From UBA2588 sp002339805 (GTDB lineage Bacteria > Chloroflexota > Dehalococcoidia > Lucifugimonadales > UBA3495): 64,000 nt of DNA. The stretch is taken from NCBI GenBank assembly GCA_045562555.1, contig JBJKVO010000016.1, forward strand, positions 62,001-126,000, read 5' to 3'. Below are positions 25,673-34,771 of this stretch, in pieces. Both the position numbers and the translations under genes were made by a program. Below the pieces are notes generated by a model. That model made no database searches. It was not told the DNA's origin and worked only from the letters and a program-made list of their open reading frames with translations. The first letter of the stretch is position 1. Every line of letters begins with the position of its first letter.

Positions 25673-26929
25673 TTATTCTTTTGAATTAACTGAGTTGATT
25701 ATGCGTTGACCTGCTTCCAAAAAGTCAGTTTCAAGTTCTTGCAGGTCGTTCCTGTTTTGCACGTACAATTCCAGCGCTTTCATAGGGTCAATCTCTTGAG
25801 CGGTCTCAATTGGGATAGATGGTCTTCTTTCTGCTGTGCTTTCATAGGTTATATTGGCTACAAACTGGGATGTGCTCAAGGAATCCCTGATAATTCTTTC
25901 GTCTATCAGAGGGTATAGGTTTGATGGCAGTTTAATTCTCACTCTAACGATTGCTTCCGCAATCTCATGAGTTGAAAGCTGAAAGGAAATATAGGAATTG
26001 GGGTCACCTGTATCTTGGGGCACAGATATATCAATAGTTAGAAATTTTCTCGCATTTACTCGTACAAACTCAAAGTCAGTTACTCTAGATGTCGCTGAGG
26101 CTTTTTCGTCCAATGTGATCACACAGAAGCCCTTATCATCTTTTTCTTCTGAGAAATCGACTCTTTCCAGGCTGCCAGAGTATACAATCTGGGGATGATT
26201 TGAACTGACTATTTGGTGTTTATGGATGTGACCTAAAGCAACATAGTCAATTGCCGGATATTGCAAGCTGCTAACTAATAATGTGTGATCGTTACCCATC
26301 ATCATGGATCGTTCCGATCCAACTGTTGCTCCATTTACCGTGACGTGACCCACTAATATAGCCGGCGTGGAGGTATCTAAGCTTTCGGCGCAATCCCTAA
26401 TTCCATTCGTTAGTCTCCGCTCAAGTTCCATTCTGACCTGGTCTATGTTAAGTCCTTTGGTGTCCTCTTTAGAAAGGAGGGAACCTTTCCGAGGCCACGG
26501 GAGGGCAAGTATTTGGATCGGTCCGCTATTTGTGGGGATGGTGTAAGTTTTTATAGTATCCCCGATGTAGATTCCGTCTACGTTAAGAGTTGGAAATATT
26601 TCCACCGCAGTAGCTCTATTTGATGAGTTTGGAAGATCGTGGTTTCCCACCACTACGAAAGTGGGAATGCCTTCTTCAGTTAACCGTGAAATTCTTTTCG
26701 CGAATTCTCTTTGATGGGTTTGAGATGGGTCCCTAGATTTATACACATCTCCAGCTAATATCACTAGGTCTACCTGTTGGTTTATGGAATATGACACGAG
26801 TTCATCAAAAACCTTGAGGAAATCGTTTAGTCGAGAAGATAATCCTGTGTCAGGGTCAATAGTGCCGTAATTTTCAACCCCAATGTGGAGGTCAGCAAAG
26901 TGAACAATTTTCATAATACGATTATACAT
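25673..26929 (-). CDS. DNA repair exonuclease, SbcD/Mre11-like
   Basis: About 418 residues. The calcineurin-type phosphoesterase motifs appear in order: DLHIG, GDVYKSRDPS, GNHD, GHVTVNG and GHIHKHQ, which bind the two metal ions. The C-terminal third carries the capping domain. The ATG at 26929 has AGGTG nearby; an alternative ATG at 26914 would begin MKIVHFADLH. No sbcC/rad50 gene is next to it. It starts divergently from RNase P RNA. Confidence 0.87.
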   Translation of the reverse strand: MYNRIMKIVHFADLHIGVENYGTIDPDTGLSSRLNDFLKVFDELVSYSINQQVDLVILAGDVYKSRDPSQTHQREFAKRISRLTEEGIPTFVVVGNHDLPNSSNRATAVEIFPTLNVDGIYIGDTIKTYTIPTNSGPIQILALPWPRKGSLLSKEDTKGLNIDQVRMELERRLTNGIRDCAESLDTSTPAILVGHVTVNGATVGSERSMMMGNDHTLLVSSLQYPAIDYVALGHIHKHQIVSSNHPQIVYSGSLERVDFSEEKDDKGFCVITLDEKASATSRVTDFEFVRVNARKFLTIDISVPQDTGDPNSYISFQLSTHEIAEAIVRVRIKLPSNLYPLIDERIIRDSLSTSQFVANITYESTAERRPSIPIETAQEIDPMKALELYVQNRNDLQELETDFLEAGQRIINSVNSKE

Positions 26930-27059
26930 AAAAGACACCTGTAGATTACATAATAAAAACCGCGGAATCTGAAAGGTTATGGCCCTTTAATGGGTAACTA
27001 GTGAATTAACGTGAGATTGACTACAAAATCAAGCTCTGGTACTCTGATTTCTGGCGATA

Positions 27060-27437
27060 AATCAAGCTGGGTAATCGCCCTCGAAAGAGGGAGGAAAGTC
27101 CGGGCTCCGATGAACGTGGCGCTGGGTAACTCCCAGGCACCAGTTTGACTGGTGACGGAAAGTGGCACAGAAAATATACCGCCAGCTATTAGTTGGTAAG
27201 GGTGAAAACGTACGGTAAGAGCGTACGGCTTTTAGAGGTGACTCTAGAGTGGCTAAACCCCGTCAGGAGCAAGGCCAAATAGGGAACTGATGAATGTTCA
27301 TATCGAATGTAGGTTCCGGGTAGGCTGCTTGACCCCAATGGCAACATTCCTAATTGCTAGGATACTATAAAGTATGGGGCTAGATAGATGATTACCGCCT
27401 CTGATTGAGGTACAGAACCCGGCTTATAGGCTTGATT
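27060..27437 (+). ncRNA. rnpB: RNase P RNA (bacterial type A)
   Basis: The universally conserved 5' core (GAGGAAAGTCCGGGCTCC) and 3' core (ACAGAACCCGGCTTAT) are both present about 300 bases apart. Helix P1 forms between 27060-27067 (AATCAAGC) and 27430-27437 (GCTTGATT), which sets the ends. The RNA is the catalytic part of the enzyme that trims tRNA 5' ends. It fills the 560-base gap between the SbcD-like and PHP genes. Confidence 0.95.
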
Positions 27438-27503
27438 GTCGTCAACAAATTAAGTAACAATAGGATTGCCGAATAACCAAAGGCAGGTGGGCAAGGAAGA
27501 TTC

Positions 27504-28151
27504 GTGTTTATAGATTTGCATAGTCACTCCATCTCTTCAGATGATTCGAGGGCTACAGTCGAACAATTTGTTAAATGGGTAGGCGTACTGCGAAAAAAAG
27601 GTTTCAGTATAGATGGGTTTGTCTTGACTGAACACCGAAAATTTGATGCTGATAAGGATTATAGTGATCTGGCTGAACAGTACAGTGTCAAAATCTTTAA
27701 AGGATCAGAATTAGACACTGCACACGGGCATTTTTTGGTTTATGGTGTTAGTGAATCTTTGACAAAAGCAATAGACTTTTCTAACGTTAAGATGGATTCC
27801 AGGGAATTAATGGACGCAGCAGAATTCCACGGTGCGATAGCTTTCCCTGCCCATCCTGGGAGATTCGGTATCGGATTAGTGGAATACATGGCAGCTGGCG
27901 AAAAATTTCCGCAAGTGAAAATCGTTGAGAAACTGAACGGTGGAGGGAGAGCTGGTGAAAATGAAAGAGCGATTGAGCTCTGTGACCAAATGCTCTATTT
28001 AGGCACTGGAGGCAGTGACGCCCATTTAGCCAGTCATTTAGGGGCCTGCATGACCAAGTTCGATCAAGAGAATATAGCAAATGAGATGGATTTGGTGAAA
28101 GCATTGAACAGTGGTAAGTTCCATCCTGTAAGAATTGAAGAAACTAATTGA
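27504..28151 (+). CDS. PHP-domain metal-dependent phosphoesterase
   Basis: 215 residues with the PHP metal-binding motifs DLHSHSISSDD at the N-terminus, LTEHRKFD, KGSELDTAHGHFLVYG, AFPAHPGR and GGSDAHLASHLG. Such proteins hydrolyse phosphoesters (for example nucleotides or histidinol phosphate). It is the first of a tight plus-strand run that continues with two MaoC-like genes. The substrate is unknown. Confidence 0.87.
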   Translation: MFIDLHSHSISSDDSRATVEQFVKWVGVLRKKGFSIDGFVLTEHRKFDADKDYSDLAEQYSVKIFKGSELDTAHGHFLVYGVSESLTKAIDFSNVKMDSRELMDAAEFHGAIAFPAHPGRFGIGLVEYMAAGEKFPQVKIVEKLNGGGRAGENERAIELCDQMLYLGTGGSDAHLASHLGACMTKFDQENIANEMDLVKALNSGKFHPVRIEETN

Positions 28152-28161
28152 GGAGATACAA

Positions 28162-28611
28162 ATGGAGTTTAAATTAGAGTATGACAAATCCTTGTATGGG
28201 AAAGAACATGTAGCAGGACCTTTCCCAGTCACTGCAGATCTTATTCAAGGGTTTTCTAAAGCCACAGGTGAATCTAATCCTGTGTATTTTGATGAAAATG
28301 TTGCTAAAAAGGAAGGATATGGAGGAGTTGTTGCCCCTCCGACTTTCTGCACGATGTTTGTGAGGCAGGTAAAATTGCCTGATATAAAATTGAAATTTGG
28401 TAAAAACCGATTCCATGCTGGACAAAGAGTTTCTGTAAAAGCTTCGATTACGGCTGGTGATACACTCAACGCATCATCTCATTTGAAAGAGGTCTATCCT
28501 AAAACTGGCCGCAGTGGAACTATGGTATTTATCGTGTGGGAAACCACCTTTACTAATCAAAACGGAAACGTAGTGGCAGACGTGCAAGAATCCTTTGCCA
28601 CGAGGGAGTAA
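28162..28611 (+). CDS. MaoC/FAS1-like dehydratase subunit
   Basis: 149 residues from the ATG at 28162, which has GAGGAG 7 bases before. The hot-dog fold is shown by LIQGFSKATGESNPVYFDE and GYGGVVAPPTFCTMF, typical of the N-terminal FAS1-like half of enoyl/3-hydroxyacyl-CoA hydratases. The second hot-dog gene is five bases downstream, so the two probably form a heterodimer, as in archaeal and Dehalococcoidia MaoC pairs. Confidence 0.85.
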   Translation: MEFKLEYDKSLYGKEHVAGPFPVTADLIQGFSKATGESNPVYFDENVAKKEGYGGVVAPPTFCTMFVRQVKLPDIKLKFGKNRFHAGQRVSVKASITAGDTLNASSHLKEVYPKTGRSGTMVFIVWETTFTNQNGNVVADVQESFATRE

Positions 28612-28615
28612 TAGA

Positions 28616-29050
28616 ATGAGCCAAAAATACTTTGAAGATTTTGAACTTGGAGACGAGATCGGTCCCATGGTTTTACAAGCCACTGATGATCAAGTCGTAG
28701 AATTCTGTGAATTATGGGGAAATAAACCTCCCAATAGATTTACGAGTAAGGAGATTGCTGAACAAACAGGGGTAGGTGAACCTATAGTTCCCGGTATCAT
28801 GAGTATGGCGCTTATTGCGGAATTATTTAATGAATGCGGAGGTTCTCAAAACATTGTAGACTTAGACGTGGTTTTCAGAGCTTCCGTTCCACACAACGCC
28901 CCCTTGCATGTGGTTGGTACCATCACCGATACCAGAGAGGACGGAGATTTGAACTTAATCGAATGCGACATTTTGATGACCGGCCCAGAATCGCAAAGAT
29001 ACGTCATTGGGACAGCGATAGTGAATTTGCCAAAAAAATCAGATTTATAA
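28616..29050 (+). CDS. MaoC-family dehydratase
   Basis: 144 residues. FEDFELGDEIGP at the N-terminus, TGVGEPIVPGIMSMALIAELF in the middle and VDLDVVFRASVPHNAPLHV in the strand region match MaoC hydratases. The usual catalytic Asp/His pair is only partly visible (FTSKEIAEQTG where D/H are expected). It probably acts with the preceding subunit on CoA thioesters. The ATG at 28616 has GGAG 8 bases upstream. Confidence 0.85.
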   Translation: MSQKYFEDFELGDEIGPMVLQATDDQVVEFCELWGNKPPNRFTSKEIAEQTGVGEPIVPGIMSMALIAELFNECGGSQNIVDLDVVFRASVPHNAPLHVVGTITDTREDGDLNLIECDILMTGPESQRYVIGTAIVNLPKKSDL

Positions 29051-29062
29051 GGTGGGTGTTGT

Positions 29063-29911
29063 ATGTATGACCTGAGTGGTAAAGTAGCAATTGTAACTGG
29101 TGCTGGTGGCAGAAATGGAATTGGAAGATCAATTGCGACCAGATTAGCATCCGAAGGTGCAGATGTAGTGGTCACCGATATAATTCAATCCTTAGACAGT
29201 ATTCGGCCAGAAGATGCGCTTGAGGGTTGGGAAGGACTACCTAGTGTAGTGAAGGAAATTGAACAGATGGGACGCAAGTCGTTAGGAGTGTACTCAGACG
29301 TTTCAGTACAAAAAGACGTTGACGATCTGGTTCAGCAAGTTCTCGGAAAATTCGGAAAAATTGACATATTAGTCAACAACGCTGGGTCTAGGCCAGGTAA
29401 AGACAGAGTTCTGGTAATTGATTTAGAAGAAGAAGCTCTCGACCTTGTGATGAGGGTTAATGTGAAAGGAACGTTTCTTTGTTCGCAAGCTGTTGTTAAA
29501 CAAATGATTTCGCAGAAAACGGGCGGAAAAATCGTTGTTATCTCCTCAGGAGCTGGCAAAAAAGGCATAGCCAAGTATGCGGCCTATTGCGCGTCTAAGT
29601 TTGCATTAATAGGGTTCACGCAGTCCCTAGCTAAAGAAGTTGGTGAGTACGGCATCAATGTGAATGCTATATGCCCTGGGTTAGTGGATACAGAGCGGGT
29701 GGATTTTATAGCTGCTGCATTGGCTAACAGCGGAGAATCTGGAGCAGAATATCGAGCTGAAATGATCCAGGAAAGATCTACTGTAGTCCCTTTGGGTAGG
29801 GTTGCTCAAGGAGAAGATATAGCCAATACAGCTGCATTTTTATGCTCCAAAGAATCAGACTATCTCACCGGATTGTCGATTAGTGTCTCCGGTGGAAGTG
29901 AAATGAATTAA
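29063..29911 (+). CDS. SDR-family NAD(P)-dependent oxidoreductase
   Basis: 282 residues. The cofactor fold is TGAGGRNGIGRSIA, with NNAG, a serine in VVISSGAG, and catalytic Tyr/Lys in YAAYCASK. The C-terminal VSGGSEMN end is usual. It acts as an alcohol/ketone oxidoreductase, probably on 3-hydroxyacyl intermediates given the MaoC genes 12 bases upstream. A thiolase is encoded at 20.8 kb. Confidence 0.93.
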   Translation: MYDLSGKVAIVTGAGGRNGIGRSIATRLASEGADVVVTDIIQSLDSIRPEDALEGWEGLPSVVKEIEQMGRKSLGVYSDVSVQKDVDDLVQQVLGKFGKIDILVNNAGSRPGKDRVLVIDLEEEALDLVMRVNVKGTFLCSQAVVKQMISQKTGGKIVVISSGAGKKGIAKYAAYCASKFALIGFTQSLAKEVGEYGINVNAICPGLVDTERVDFIAAALANSGESGAEYRAEMIQERSTVVPLGRVAQGEDIANTAAFLCSKESDYLTGLSISVSGGSEMN

Positions 29912-29920
29912 GGTGTTGGG

Positions 29921-30208
29921 TTGGAAATAAATAACGAACAAGTACGGCATCTAGCATCACTTATTAGAGTTCAATTAACGGATGAAGAAATTCAAACATT
30001 AGGTGAGCAGCTTAATGGGTTGGTTAACGAATTCAACATTCTTCAAGAAGTTGACACTGATGCGACTGAACCTACTGGCCACATTGCTGATTTGAAGACT
30101 ATATTACGCCCAGATGTAACGAAGGATTCAATACAAGTTGAAGACGTCTTAAGTAATGCGCCCGAAACGGTGAGTGAATTTATTAGAGTCAAGAGAGTGA
30201 TTGAGTAA
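29921..30208 (+). CDS. gatC: Asp-tRNA(Asn)/Glu-tRNA(Gln) amidotransferase subunit C
   Basis: 95 residues with the GatC pattern VRHLASLIRVQLTDEEI and EVDTDATEPTGH. It stabilises the GatAB complex that converts misacylated Glu-tRNA(Gln) to Gln-tRNA(Gln). The start is a TTG. gatA follows with a 4-base gap. gatB is not in this window. Confidence 0.92.
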   Translation: MEINNEQVRHLASLIRVQLTDEEIQTLGEQLNGLVNEFNILQEVDTDATEPTGHIADLKTILRPDVTKDSIQVEDVLSNAPETVSEFIRVKRVIE

Positions 30209-30212
30209 TTGC

Positions 30213-31670
30213 ATGACTGAATTATGGGAATTAAGCGTTAAAGATGCAATGCAGGGTTTACGGGAGAGAACTTTTTCTTGTGTGGAATTAACTGAATCTA
30301 ATTTGACACGGGTGCATAATGCAGAACCGAAGGTTCAAGCCTTTATCACTTTGACAGAAGACTCCGCTCGCCGTGATGCTGCAAAAGCAGATCAAATCTT
30401 AGCGTCGGGTAACATGTCAACTTTGACCGGTATCCCAATGCAACTTAAAGACTTATTGTGTACACGAAATACACCCACTACCTGTGGGTCGCGGATGTTG
30501 GAAAATTTTGTGCCAGTATATGACGCTACCGTGGTACAAAAGTTACAGGAAGCAGGAGCAGTATCACTGGGCAAAGGCAATATGGATGAGTTTGCTATGG
30601 GGTCTTCCTGCGAGAATTCAGCGTTTCATCCGACCTATAATCCTTGGGATTTGGAAAGAGTTCCTGGAGGTAGTAGCGGAGGCGCAGCAGCTTCAGTTGC
30701 GAGCGGGGAAGTAATGTTTTCAATTGGATCTGACACTGGAGGTAGTATTAGGCAACCGGCTGCATTATGTGGCGTAGTAGGGATGAAGCCTACTTATGGT
30801 CTCGTAAGCCGTTACGGTCTCATTGCGTTCGCATCTTCCTTAGACCAAATTGGCCCATTGACTCGCAGTGTGTATGACAATGCCCTAGTACTAGATGCCA
30901 TTTCCGGATACGATCCTATGGACGCTACGAGTGTGGATTCAGGTATTGGTTCCATCTCTGCCAGCTTAACAGGCGATATCCGAGGACTGAAATTAGGTGT
31001 GCCATCGGAGTATTTTGGAGACGGAATAGATCAAAATGTAAAAACTTTAGTAATGAATGCAATTTCAGTATTGGAAGCACACGGAGCAGAACTTGTTGAT
31101 GTTTCTTTGCCACACACAAAGTACGCACTATCTTGCTATTATATAATCGCACCTTCCGAATGCTCCTCTAATTTAGCTAGATATGATGGTGTCAAATACG
31201 GACATTCCTTCTTAGACACTGATAATATGTGGGAGGCTATGGAAAGCACTAGAGGTGGAGGATTTGGCCCGGAAGTCAAACGGAGGATGATGCTTGGCAC
31301 ATATGCCCTTTCCTCGGGATATTATGATGCATATTACTTGAAAGCTCAAAAAGTTAGAACTCTTATCAAAAAAGAATTTGACGAAGTGTTTCAAAAAGTA
31401 GACGCGATTATTTCACCAACTACTCCCACTACTGCATTCAAGATTGGTGAAAAAACAGAGGATCCTCTGTCTATGTACTTAAACGATATACTAACCATTC
31501 CAGCCAATATGGCCGGCCTGCCAGGAATGTCTGTGCCCTGCGGGTTTGTCGACGGGTTACCGACAGGTCTGCAAATAATCGGCCCCAGGTTTTCGGAAGC
31601 AAGACTTTATGATATTGGCATGGCATATGAACAAAACACAGACTGGATAACACTCCAATCTGAGATTTAG
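30213..31670 (+). CDS. gatA: Asp-tRNA(Asn)/Glu-tRNA(Gln) amidotransferase subunit A
   Basis: The amidase subunit, 485 residues, releases ammonia from glutamine for tRNA-dependent amidation. The Ser-Ser-Lys machinery is visible: Lys in GIPMQLKDLLCT, the glycine/serine loop VPGGSSGGAAASVASG, and the nucleophile serine in GSDTGGSIRQPA. I took the ATG at 30213 rather than the TTG at 30201. It follows gatC directly, with no gatB beside it. Confidence 0.95.
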   Translation: MTELWELSVKDAMQGLRERTFSCVELTESNLTRVHNAEPKVQAFITLTEDSARRDAAKADQILASGNMSTLTGIPMQLKDLLCTRNTPTTCGSRMLENFVPVYDATVVQKLQEAGAVSLGKGNMDEFAMGSSCENSAFHPTYNPWDLERVPGGSSGGAAASVASGEVMFSIGSDTGGSIRQPAALCGVVGMKPTYGLVSRYGLIAFASSLDQIGPLTRSVYDNALVLDAISGYDPMDATSVDSGIGSISASLTGDIRGLKLGVPSEYFGDGIDQNVKTLVMNAISVLEAHGAELVDVSLPHTKYALSCYYIIAPSECSSNLARYDGVKYGHSFLDTDNMWEAMESTRGGGFGPEVKRRMMLGTYALSSGYYDAYYLKAQKVRTLIKKEFDEVFQKVDAIISPTTPTTAFKIGEKTEDPLSMYLNDILTIPANMAGLPGMSVPCGFVDGLPTGLQIIGPRFSEARLYDIGMAYEQNTDWITLQSEI

Positions 31671-31683
31671 GAATGTTAAGCTA

Positions 31684-32811
31684 ATGAATCGAATGGAGTT
31701 GGAAGGCAAACTCCTTGAATTTCTGTCTGCGGAATCACCTGATTCGGTAATTTGGATCAGTTTGTCTATTTGGGTAGGTGTTAATTATGATCATATCCCT
31801 CCCTGCTCAAAAGATCAGGTTGTTAAATTTGTGCAAGAATCAATAGCTGCAGCGGAAATTCGATTAATGTGCTTTCGAGACCTTGAGAAATGTTCAGCAT
31901 TTAATAAGAATTACTCTACACTGGAGATATTGAACGGAGAGCCATTCCGATCTGTGGGACTTGCGAATTTTTTTGATGAAGATATGTATTCTTGGGTTAT
32001 CAATGACAGATTGTTGCCAATGCTCGATTTATTTCGTGATGGATTAGATTTACAACTAGGAAGATCCACTGATGACGCAAGTTTGTTCGAGTATGCAATC
32101 AACGATAAAACCCTTCATCAAATATTTCAGGATTTTGACACGGACACGACTAACAATGCTGTCATTGTAGGAAATGATGAGTTTTTGCGAATCCAGGATC
32201 CAGCCGGCTTGAACAAGCTTATCCAGATAGCACCACAAATCATTGCCCAAAATGAGAATACTCCTCAAGATATTGAAAAGTCTTTGCTGGGCCGGACAGG
32301 AATTTTTCATAACGCTAGCTCATCATTGATGATTACCAAATTGTGGTTCATTGACAGACTGATTGGAACAAGTCAGCTTGGATATGAATGGCATTTCGCT
32401 CCTGTATATAATCACATAAATTTTTCGATTAAAAATTCTAAAATTGATGGAATCAAAGATGATCTCGTGTCTTGTATCCAAAATTCCTCTTTGCTTCCGT
32501 TTTATTTAGATTGGATGCTGTACCGAATGGAACAGTATATAAATGGAGCTAGATTAAGATTAAAAAATGGGTATGACTCTAGAATTGTGGAATCGATATG
32601 TTCTGCATATTATGATTATCTAATTAGCAGAAAGCCAAGAACCCCTGTTCCTACCCCTGTCGATATTGACAGTGCGGATGCATTGGTCGAGGCATTAAGG
32701 ATTCTGATAGTACAAGTTTCTCCTCCCTTGGGATTGGTGCTGTTGCAAGGATTAAAACCCGGATTGTTAAGTGTTGCCGCGAGCAAAGAACAATGGGATA
32801 TTTGTATTTGA
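31684..32811 (+). CDS. Hypothetical protein
   Basis: 375 residues, soluble, no family recognised. It is rich in aromatic and acidic residues, with stretches such as SVIWISLSIWVGVNYDHI and YEWHFAPVYNHINFS. No signal peptide, membrane helix, nucleotide loop or metal motif is evident. It follows gatA by 13 bases and is probably its operon partner; an upstream SD is weak. Base composition is like its neighbours. Nothing suggests a function. Confidence 0.7.
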   Translation: MNRMELEGKLLEFLSAESPDSVIWISLSIWVGVNYDHIPPCSKDQVVKFVQESIAAAEIRLMCFRDLEKCSAFNKNYSTLEILNGEPFRSVGLANFFDEDMYSWVINDRLLPMLDLFRDGLDLQLGRSTDDASLFEYAINDKTLHQIFQDFDTDTTNNAVIVGNDEFLRIQDPAGLNKLIQIAPQIIAQNENTPQDIEKSLLGRTGIFHNASSSLMITKLWFIDRLIGTSQLGYEWHFAPVYNHINFSIKNSKIDGIKDDLVSCIQNSSLLPFYLDWMLYRMEQYINGARLRLKNGYDSRIVESICSAYYDYLISRKPRTPVPTPVDIDSADALVEALRILIVQVSPPLGLVLLQGLKPGLLSVAASKEQWDICI

Positions 32812-32866
32812 CTAGAACATGCAAACCAAGTAAAGTACCCATAGAACTAGATATAGGAGTTTTTAA

Positions 32867-33376
32867 ATGACAACATATGAGTCTATATTGCACCCGAAAT
32901 CCCTTGTTGATCAGTTGGTTAAGAATGATGTTACTCACGTGGTATGGCTACCTGACAGTGAGACTAACTTCTTGTATGAATTGATGACCAGCACGCCATC
33001 TTTGGACCTGGTCCCTGTATGCAGAGAAGGGGAAACTATGGCAGTAGCTGCCGGTCTATGGGTTGGGGGCAAAAAACCAGTAGTACTAATTCAAAACACA
33101 GGTATATTCGAGTCGGGAGACTCAATCAGGGGTCTTGGATTAGATATTAATCAACCTTTAGTAATGCTAATTGGTTACAGGGGATGGTCCAGAAGAGGCC
33201 CTACTCCTGATAGTGCAGCTGTATTTATTGAGCACCACTTACACACTTGGGGTATCAACTATTACCTTGTAGAAAGTGACGCTGATGCTGATAGGATAAG
33301 TATAGCGATGGAAGAAGCATATAGAACGAATAAACCCGTCGGTGTACTTGTTGGTACAGAATTCGGCGCGGACTAG
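32867..33376 (+). CDS. Thiamine-pyrophosphate enzyme, alpha subunit (ComD-like)
   Basis: 169 residues matching the PYR domain of ThDP decarboxylases, the alpha subunit of sulfopyruvate/phosphonopyruvate decarboxylase. It contains HVVWLPDSE, VCREGETMAVAAGLWVGGKK (with the glutamate that activates the cofactor), VLIQNTGIFESGDSIRGL and LMLIGYRG. AGGAG lies about 9 bases before the ATG. The beta subunit is eight bases downstream. The substrate (sulfopyruvate or another 2-oxoacid) cannot be decided from sequence. Confidence 0.85.
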   Translation: MTTYESILHPKSLVDQLVKNDVTHVVWLPDSETNFLYELMTSTPSLDLVPVCREGETMAVAAGLWVGGKKPVVLIQNTGIFESGDSIRGLGLDINQPLVMLIGYRGWSRRGPTPDSAAVFIEHHLHTWGINYYLVESDADADRISIAMEEAYRTNKPVGVLVGTEFGAD

Positions 33377-33384
33377 GAGAAAAG

Positions 33385-33969
33385 ATGATTAATAATACAG
33401 AGGCTGTAAAATTACTTAACAGTAAAAGAGATGACTCCGTCATCGTAGCAACAATGAATGCGGGCAATGCCAGATTTGGCCTTCCTACAGTGAGCTCTAA
33501 CGATTCCTTAGACGTACCGTTGTCCGGAGCGATGGGGAAAGCAGGTAACTTCGCACTTGGTGTAGCTTTAGCTAATCCAGATAGAAAAGTGATGTGTCTG
33601 GATGGCGATGGAAGCTTGTTAATGAACCTGGGAACAATGGTAACTGTTGCTAATAAATCTGTTAAGAATATGTACCATTTCGTGTTCGACAATGGGGCAT
33701 ACTGCGTTACCGGAGGACAACCAGTTCCCGGTGCAGGAGTTTTGGACTGGAAAGCTATGGGAGATGCTGCTGGCTACGCGGCGAGTTTTTCTTTTGACAA
33801 CCTAGAAGATTTGGTCACAGGAATTGACGAAGTATTCTCTACTGAAGGTCCTGTTTTCATCAGGCTAGCTGTAGATAAAGAAGTTGAAAACACTCCTGTA
33901 CAATACAGAGAGAGACCAAGACGTACAATGAAAGACGCAATTATAGAGCTTCCTAAAGCTCTGTCTTAA
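33385..33969 (+). CDS. Thiamine-pyrophosphate enzyme, beta subunit (ComE-like)
   Basis: 194 residues matching the PP domain of the same decarboxylase type. The ThDP/Mg motif GDGSLLMNLGTMVT ... FDNGAY (GDG-x~28-DN) is intact, with GAMGKAGNFALGVALANPDR upstream. It pairs with the ComD-like subunit to form the two-chain enzyme. In coenzyme M synthesis this reaction yields sulfoacetaldehyde; in bacteria it may serve sulfonate breakdown. Confidence 0.86.
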   Translation: MINNTEAVKLLNSKRDDSVIVATMNAGNARFGLPTVSSNDSLDVPLSGAMGKAGNFALGVALANPDRKVMCLDGDGSLLMNLGTMVTVANKSVKNMYHFVFDNGAYCVTGGQPVPGAGVLDWKAMGDAAGYAASFSFDNLEDLVTGIDEVFSTEGPVFIRLAVDKEVENTPVQYRERPRRTMKDAIIELPKALS

Positions 33970-33987
33970 CCGGAAAGGTTAACCAAA

Positions 33988-34209
33988 TTGGGTCGACTCA
34001 TCTTAGGGCAAATAGGGAAAAGGCTACTAGGCTACAGCCTGTTTGCCCTGGGGTGGTACATATTGATGACTCGATTCGTACAAGGTGATTGGTTTGTTGG
34101 CGTTTTAGGAGGGTTACTTATACCCATTAGCTTAGGATTGATCATAAGAGCCCGAAGACAAATGCTTCAAGAAATCAAATCATCCCCTATAGAGGAACGA
34201 GATGATTAA
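33988..34209 (+). CDS. Small two-helix membrane protein
   Basis: 73 residues with two membrane segments (about 13-32 and 38-52, the second LGGLLIPISLGLII) and a charged tail. It uses a TTG start with GGAAAGG upstream and overlaps the following gene by eight bases. It lies between the ComE-like gene and its degenerate paralogue, so it may anchor or regulate that pair. No family recognised. Confidence 0.65.
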   Translation: MGRLILGQIGKRLLGYSLFALGWYILMTRFVQGDWFVGVLGGLLIPISLGLIIRARRQMLQEIKSSPIEERDD

Positions 34210-34771
34210 GTCCAGTGACGCAGTGAACGCTATCAACTATCACAGGAATGAGAGTGTCGTTGTATCCACTTCACAAACTTTAAAGGATTGGCAATTAGTC
34301 TCTGATCAAAGGCATCTTGATATAGATCTCGTAGACTGTATGGATAAGGCTCCCTCTGTCGGGTTAGGTATTTCATTAGCTTCACAGAATCGAAAAGTAT
34401 TGGTTCTTGATTGTGATTCCACCATACGCACCGATATCGGATGTCTAACAACAGTAGGAGAGAGTGCTCCTGAAAACTTCGTGCATTTTGTGTTTAATGA
34501 TAAAACCTTTCATTCCACTGAAGGGTTGCCAGTGCGAGGGTTTGATCGGATAGATATAGGTGCTATGGCCTTAGGAGCGGGTTACGAAAAGTCATACTCT
34601 TTTTCTAATTTGGAAGACCTGCTGATAGGAATGGAAACCGTAATGCAAGATACTGGTCCAGTGATGGTTGTTATAGACGTTGAGTTTGATGGTTACAACG
34701 TTAGCTATCCTGACGGTGTCAGCTCCGATAGCTGGGATAGAGTGAGGGAATCTCTTAAGGATCAGGTGTAG
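34202..34771 (+). CDS. Degenerate paralogue of the ComE-like ThDP subunit
   Basis: 189 residues that align along their length with the ComE-like gene upstream: DKAPSVGLGISLASQNRKV matches GKAGNFALGVALANPDRKV, and FVHFVFNDKTFHSTEGLPV matches MYHFVFDNGAYCVTGGQPV. The cofactor motif is lost: GDG is replaced by DCD and the metal-binding DN by ND. It is therefore unlikely to bind thiamine pyrophosphate normally. It may be a regulatory or structural subunit. It ends 16 bases inside the convergent dtxR gene. Confidence 0.8.
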   Translation: MIKSSDAVNAINYHRNESVVVSTSQTLKDWQLVSDQRHLDIDLVDCMDKAPSVGLGISLASQNRKVLVLDCDSTIRTDIGCLTTVGESAPENFVHFVFNDKTFHSTEGLPVRGFDRIDIGAMALGAGYEKSYSFSNLEDLLIGMETVMQDTGPVMVVIDVEFDGYNVSYPDGVSSDSWDRVRESLKDQV

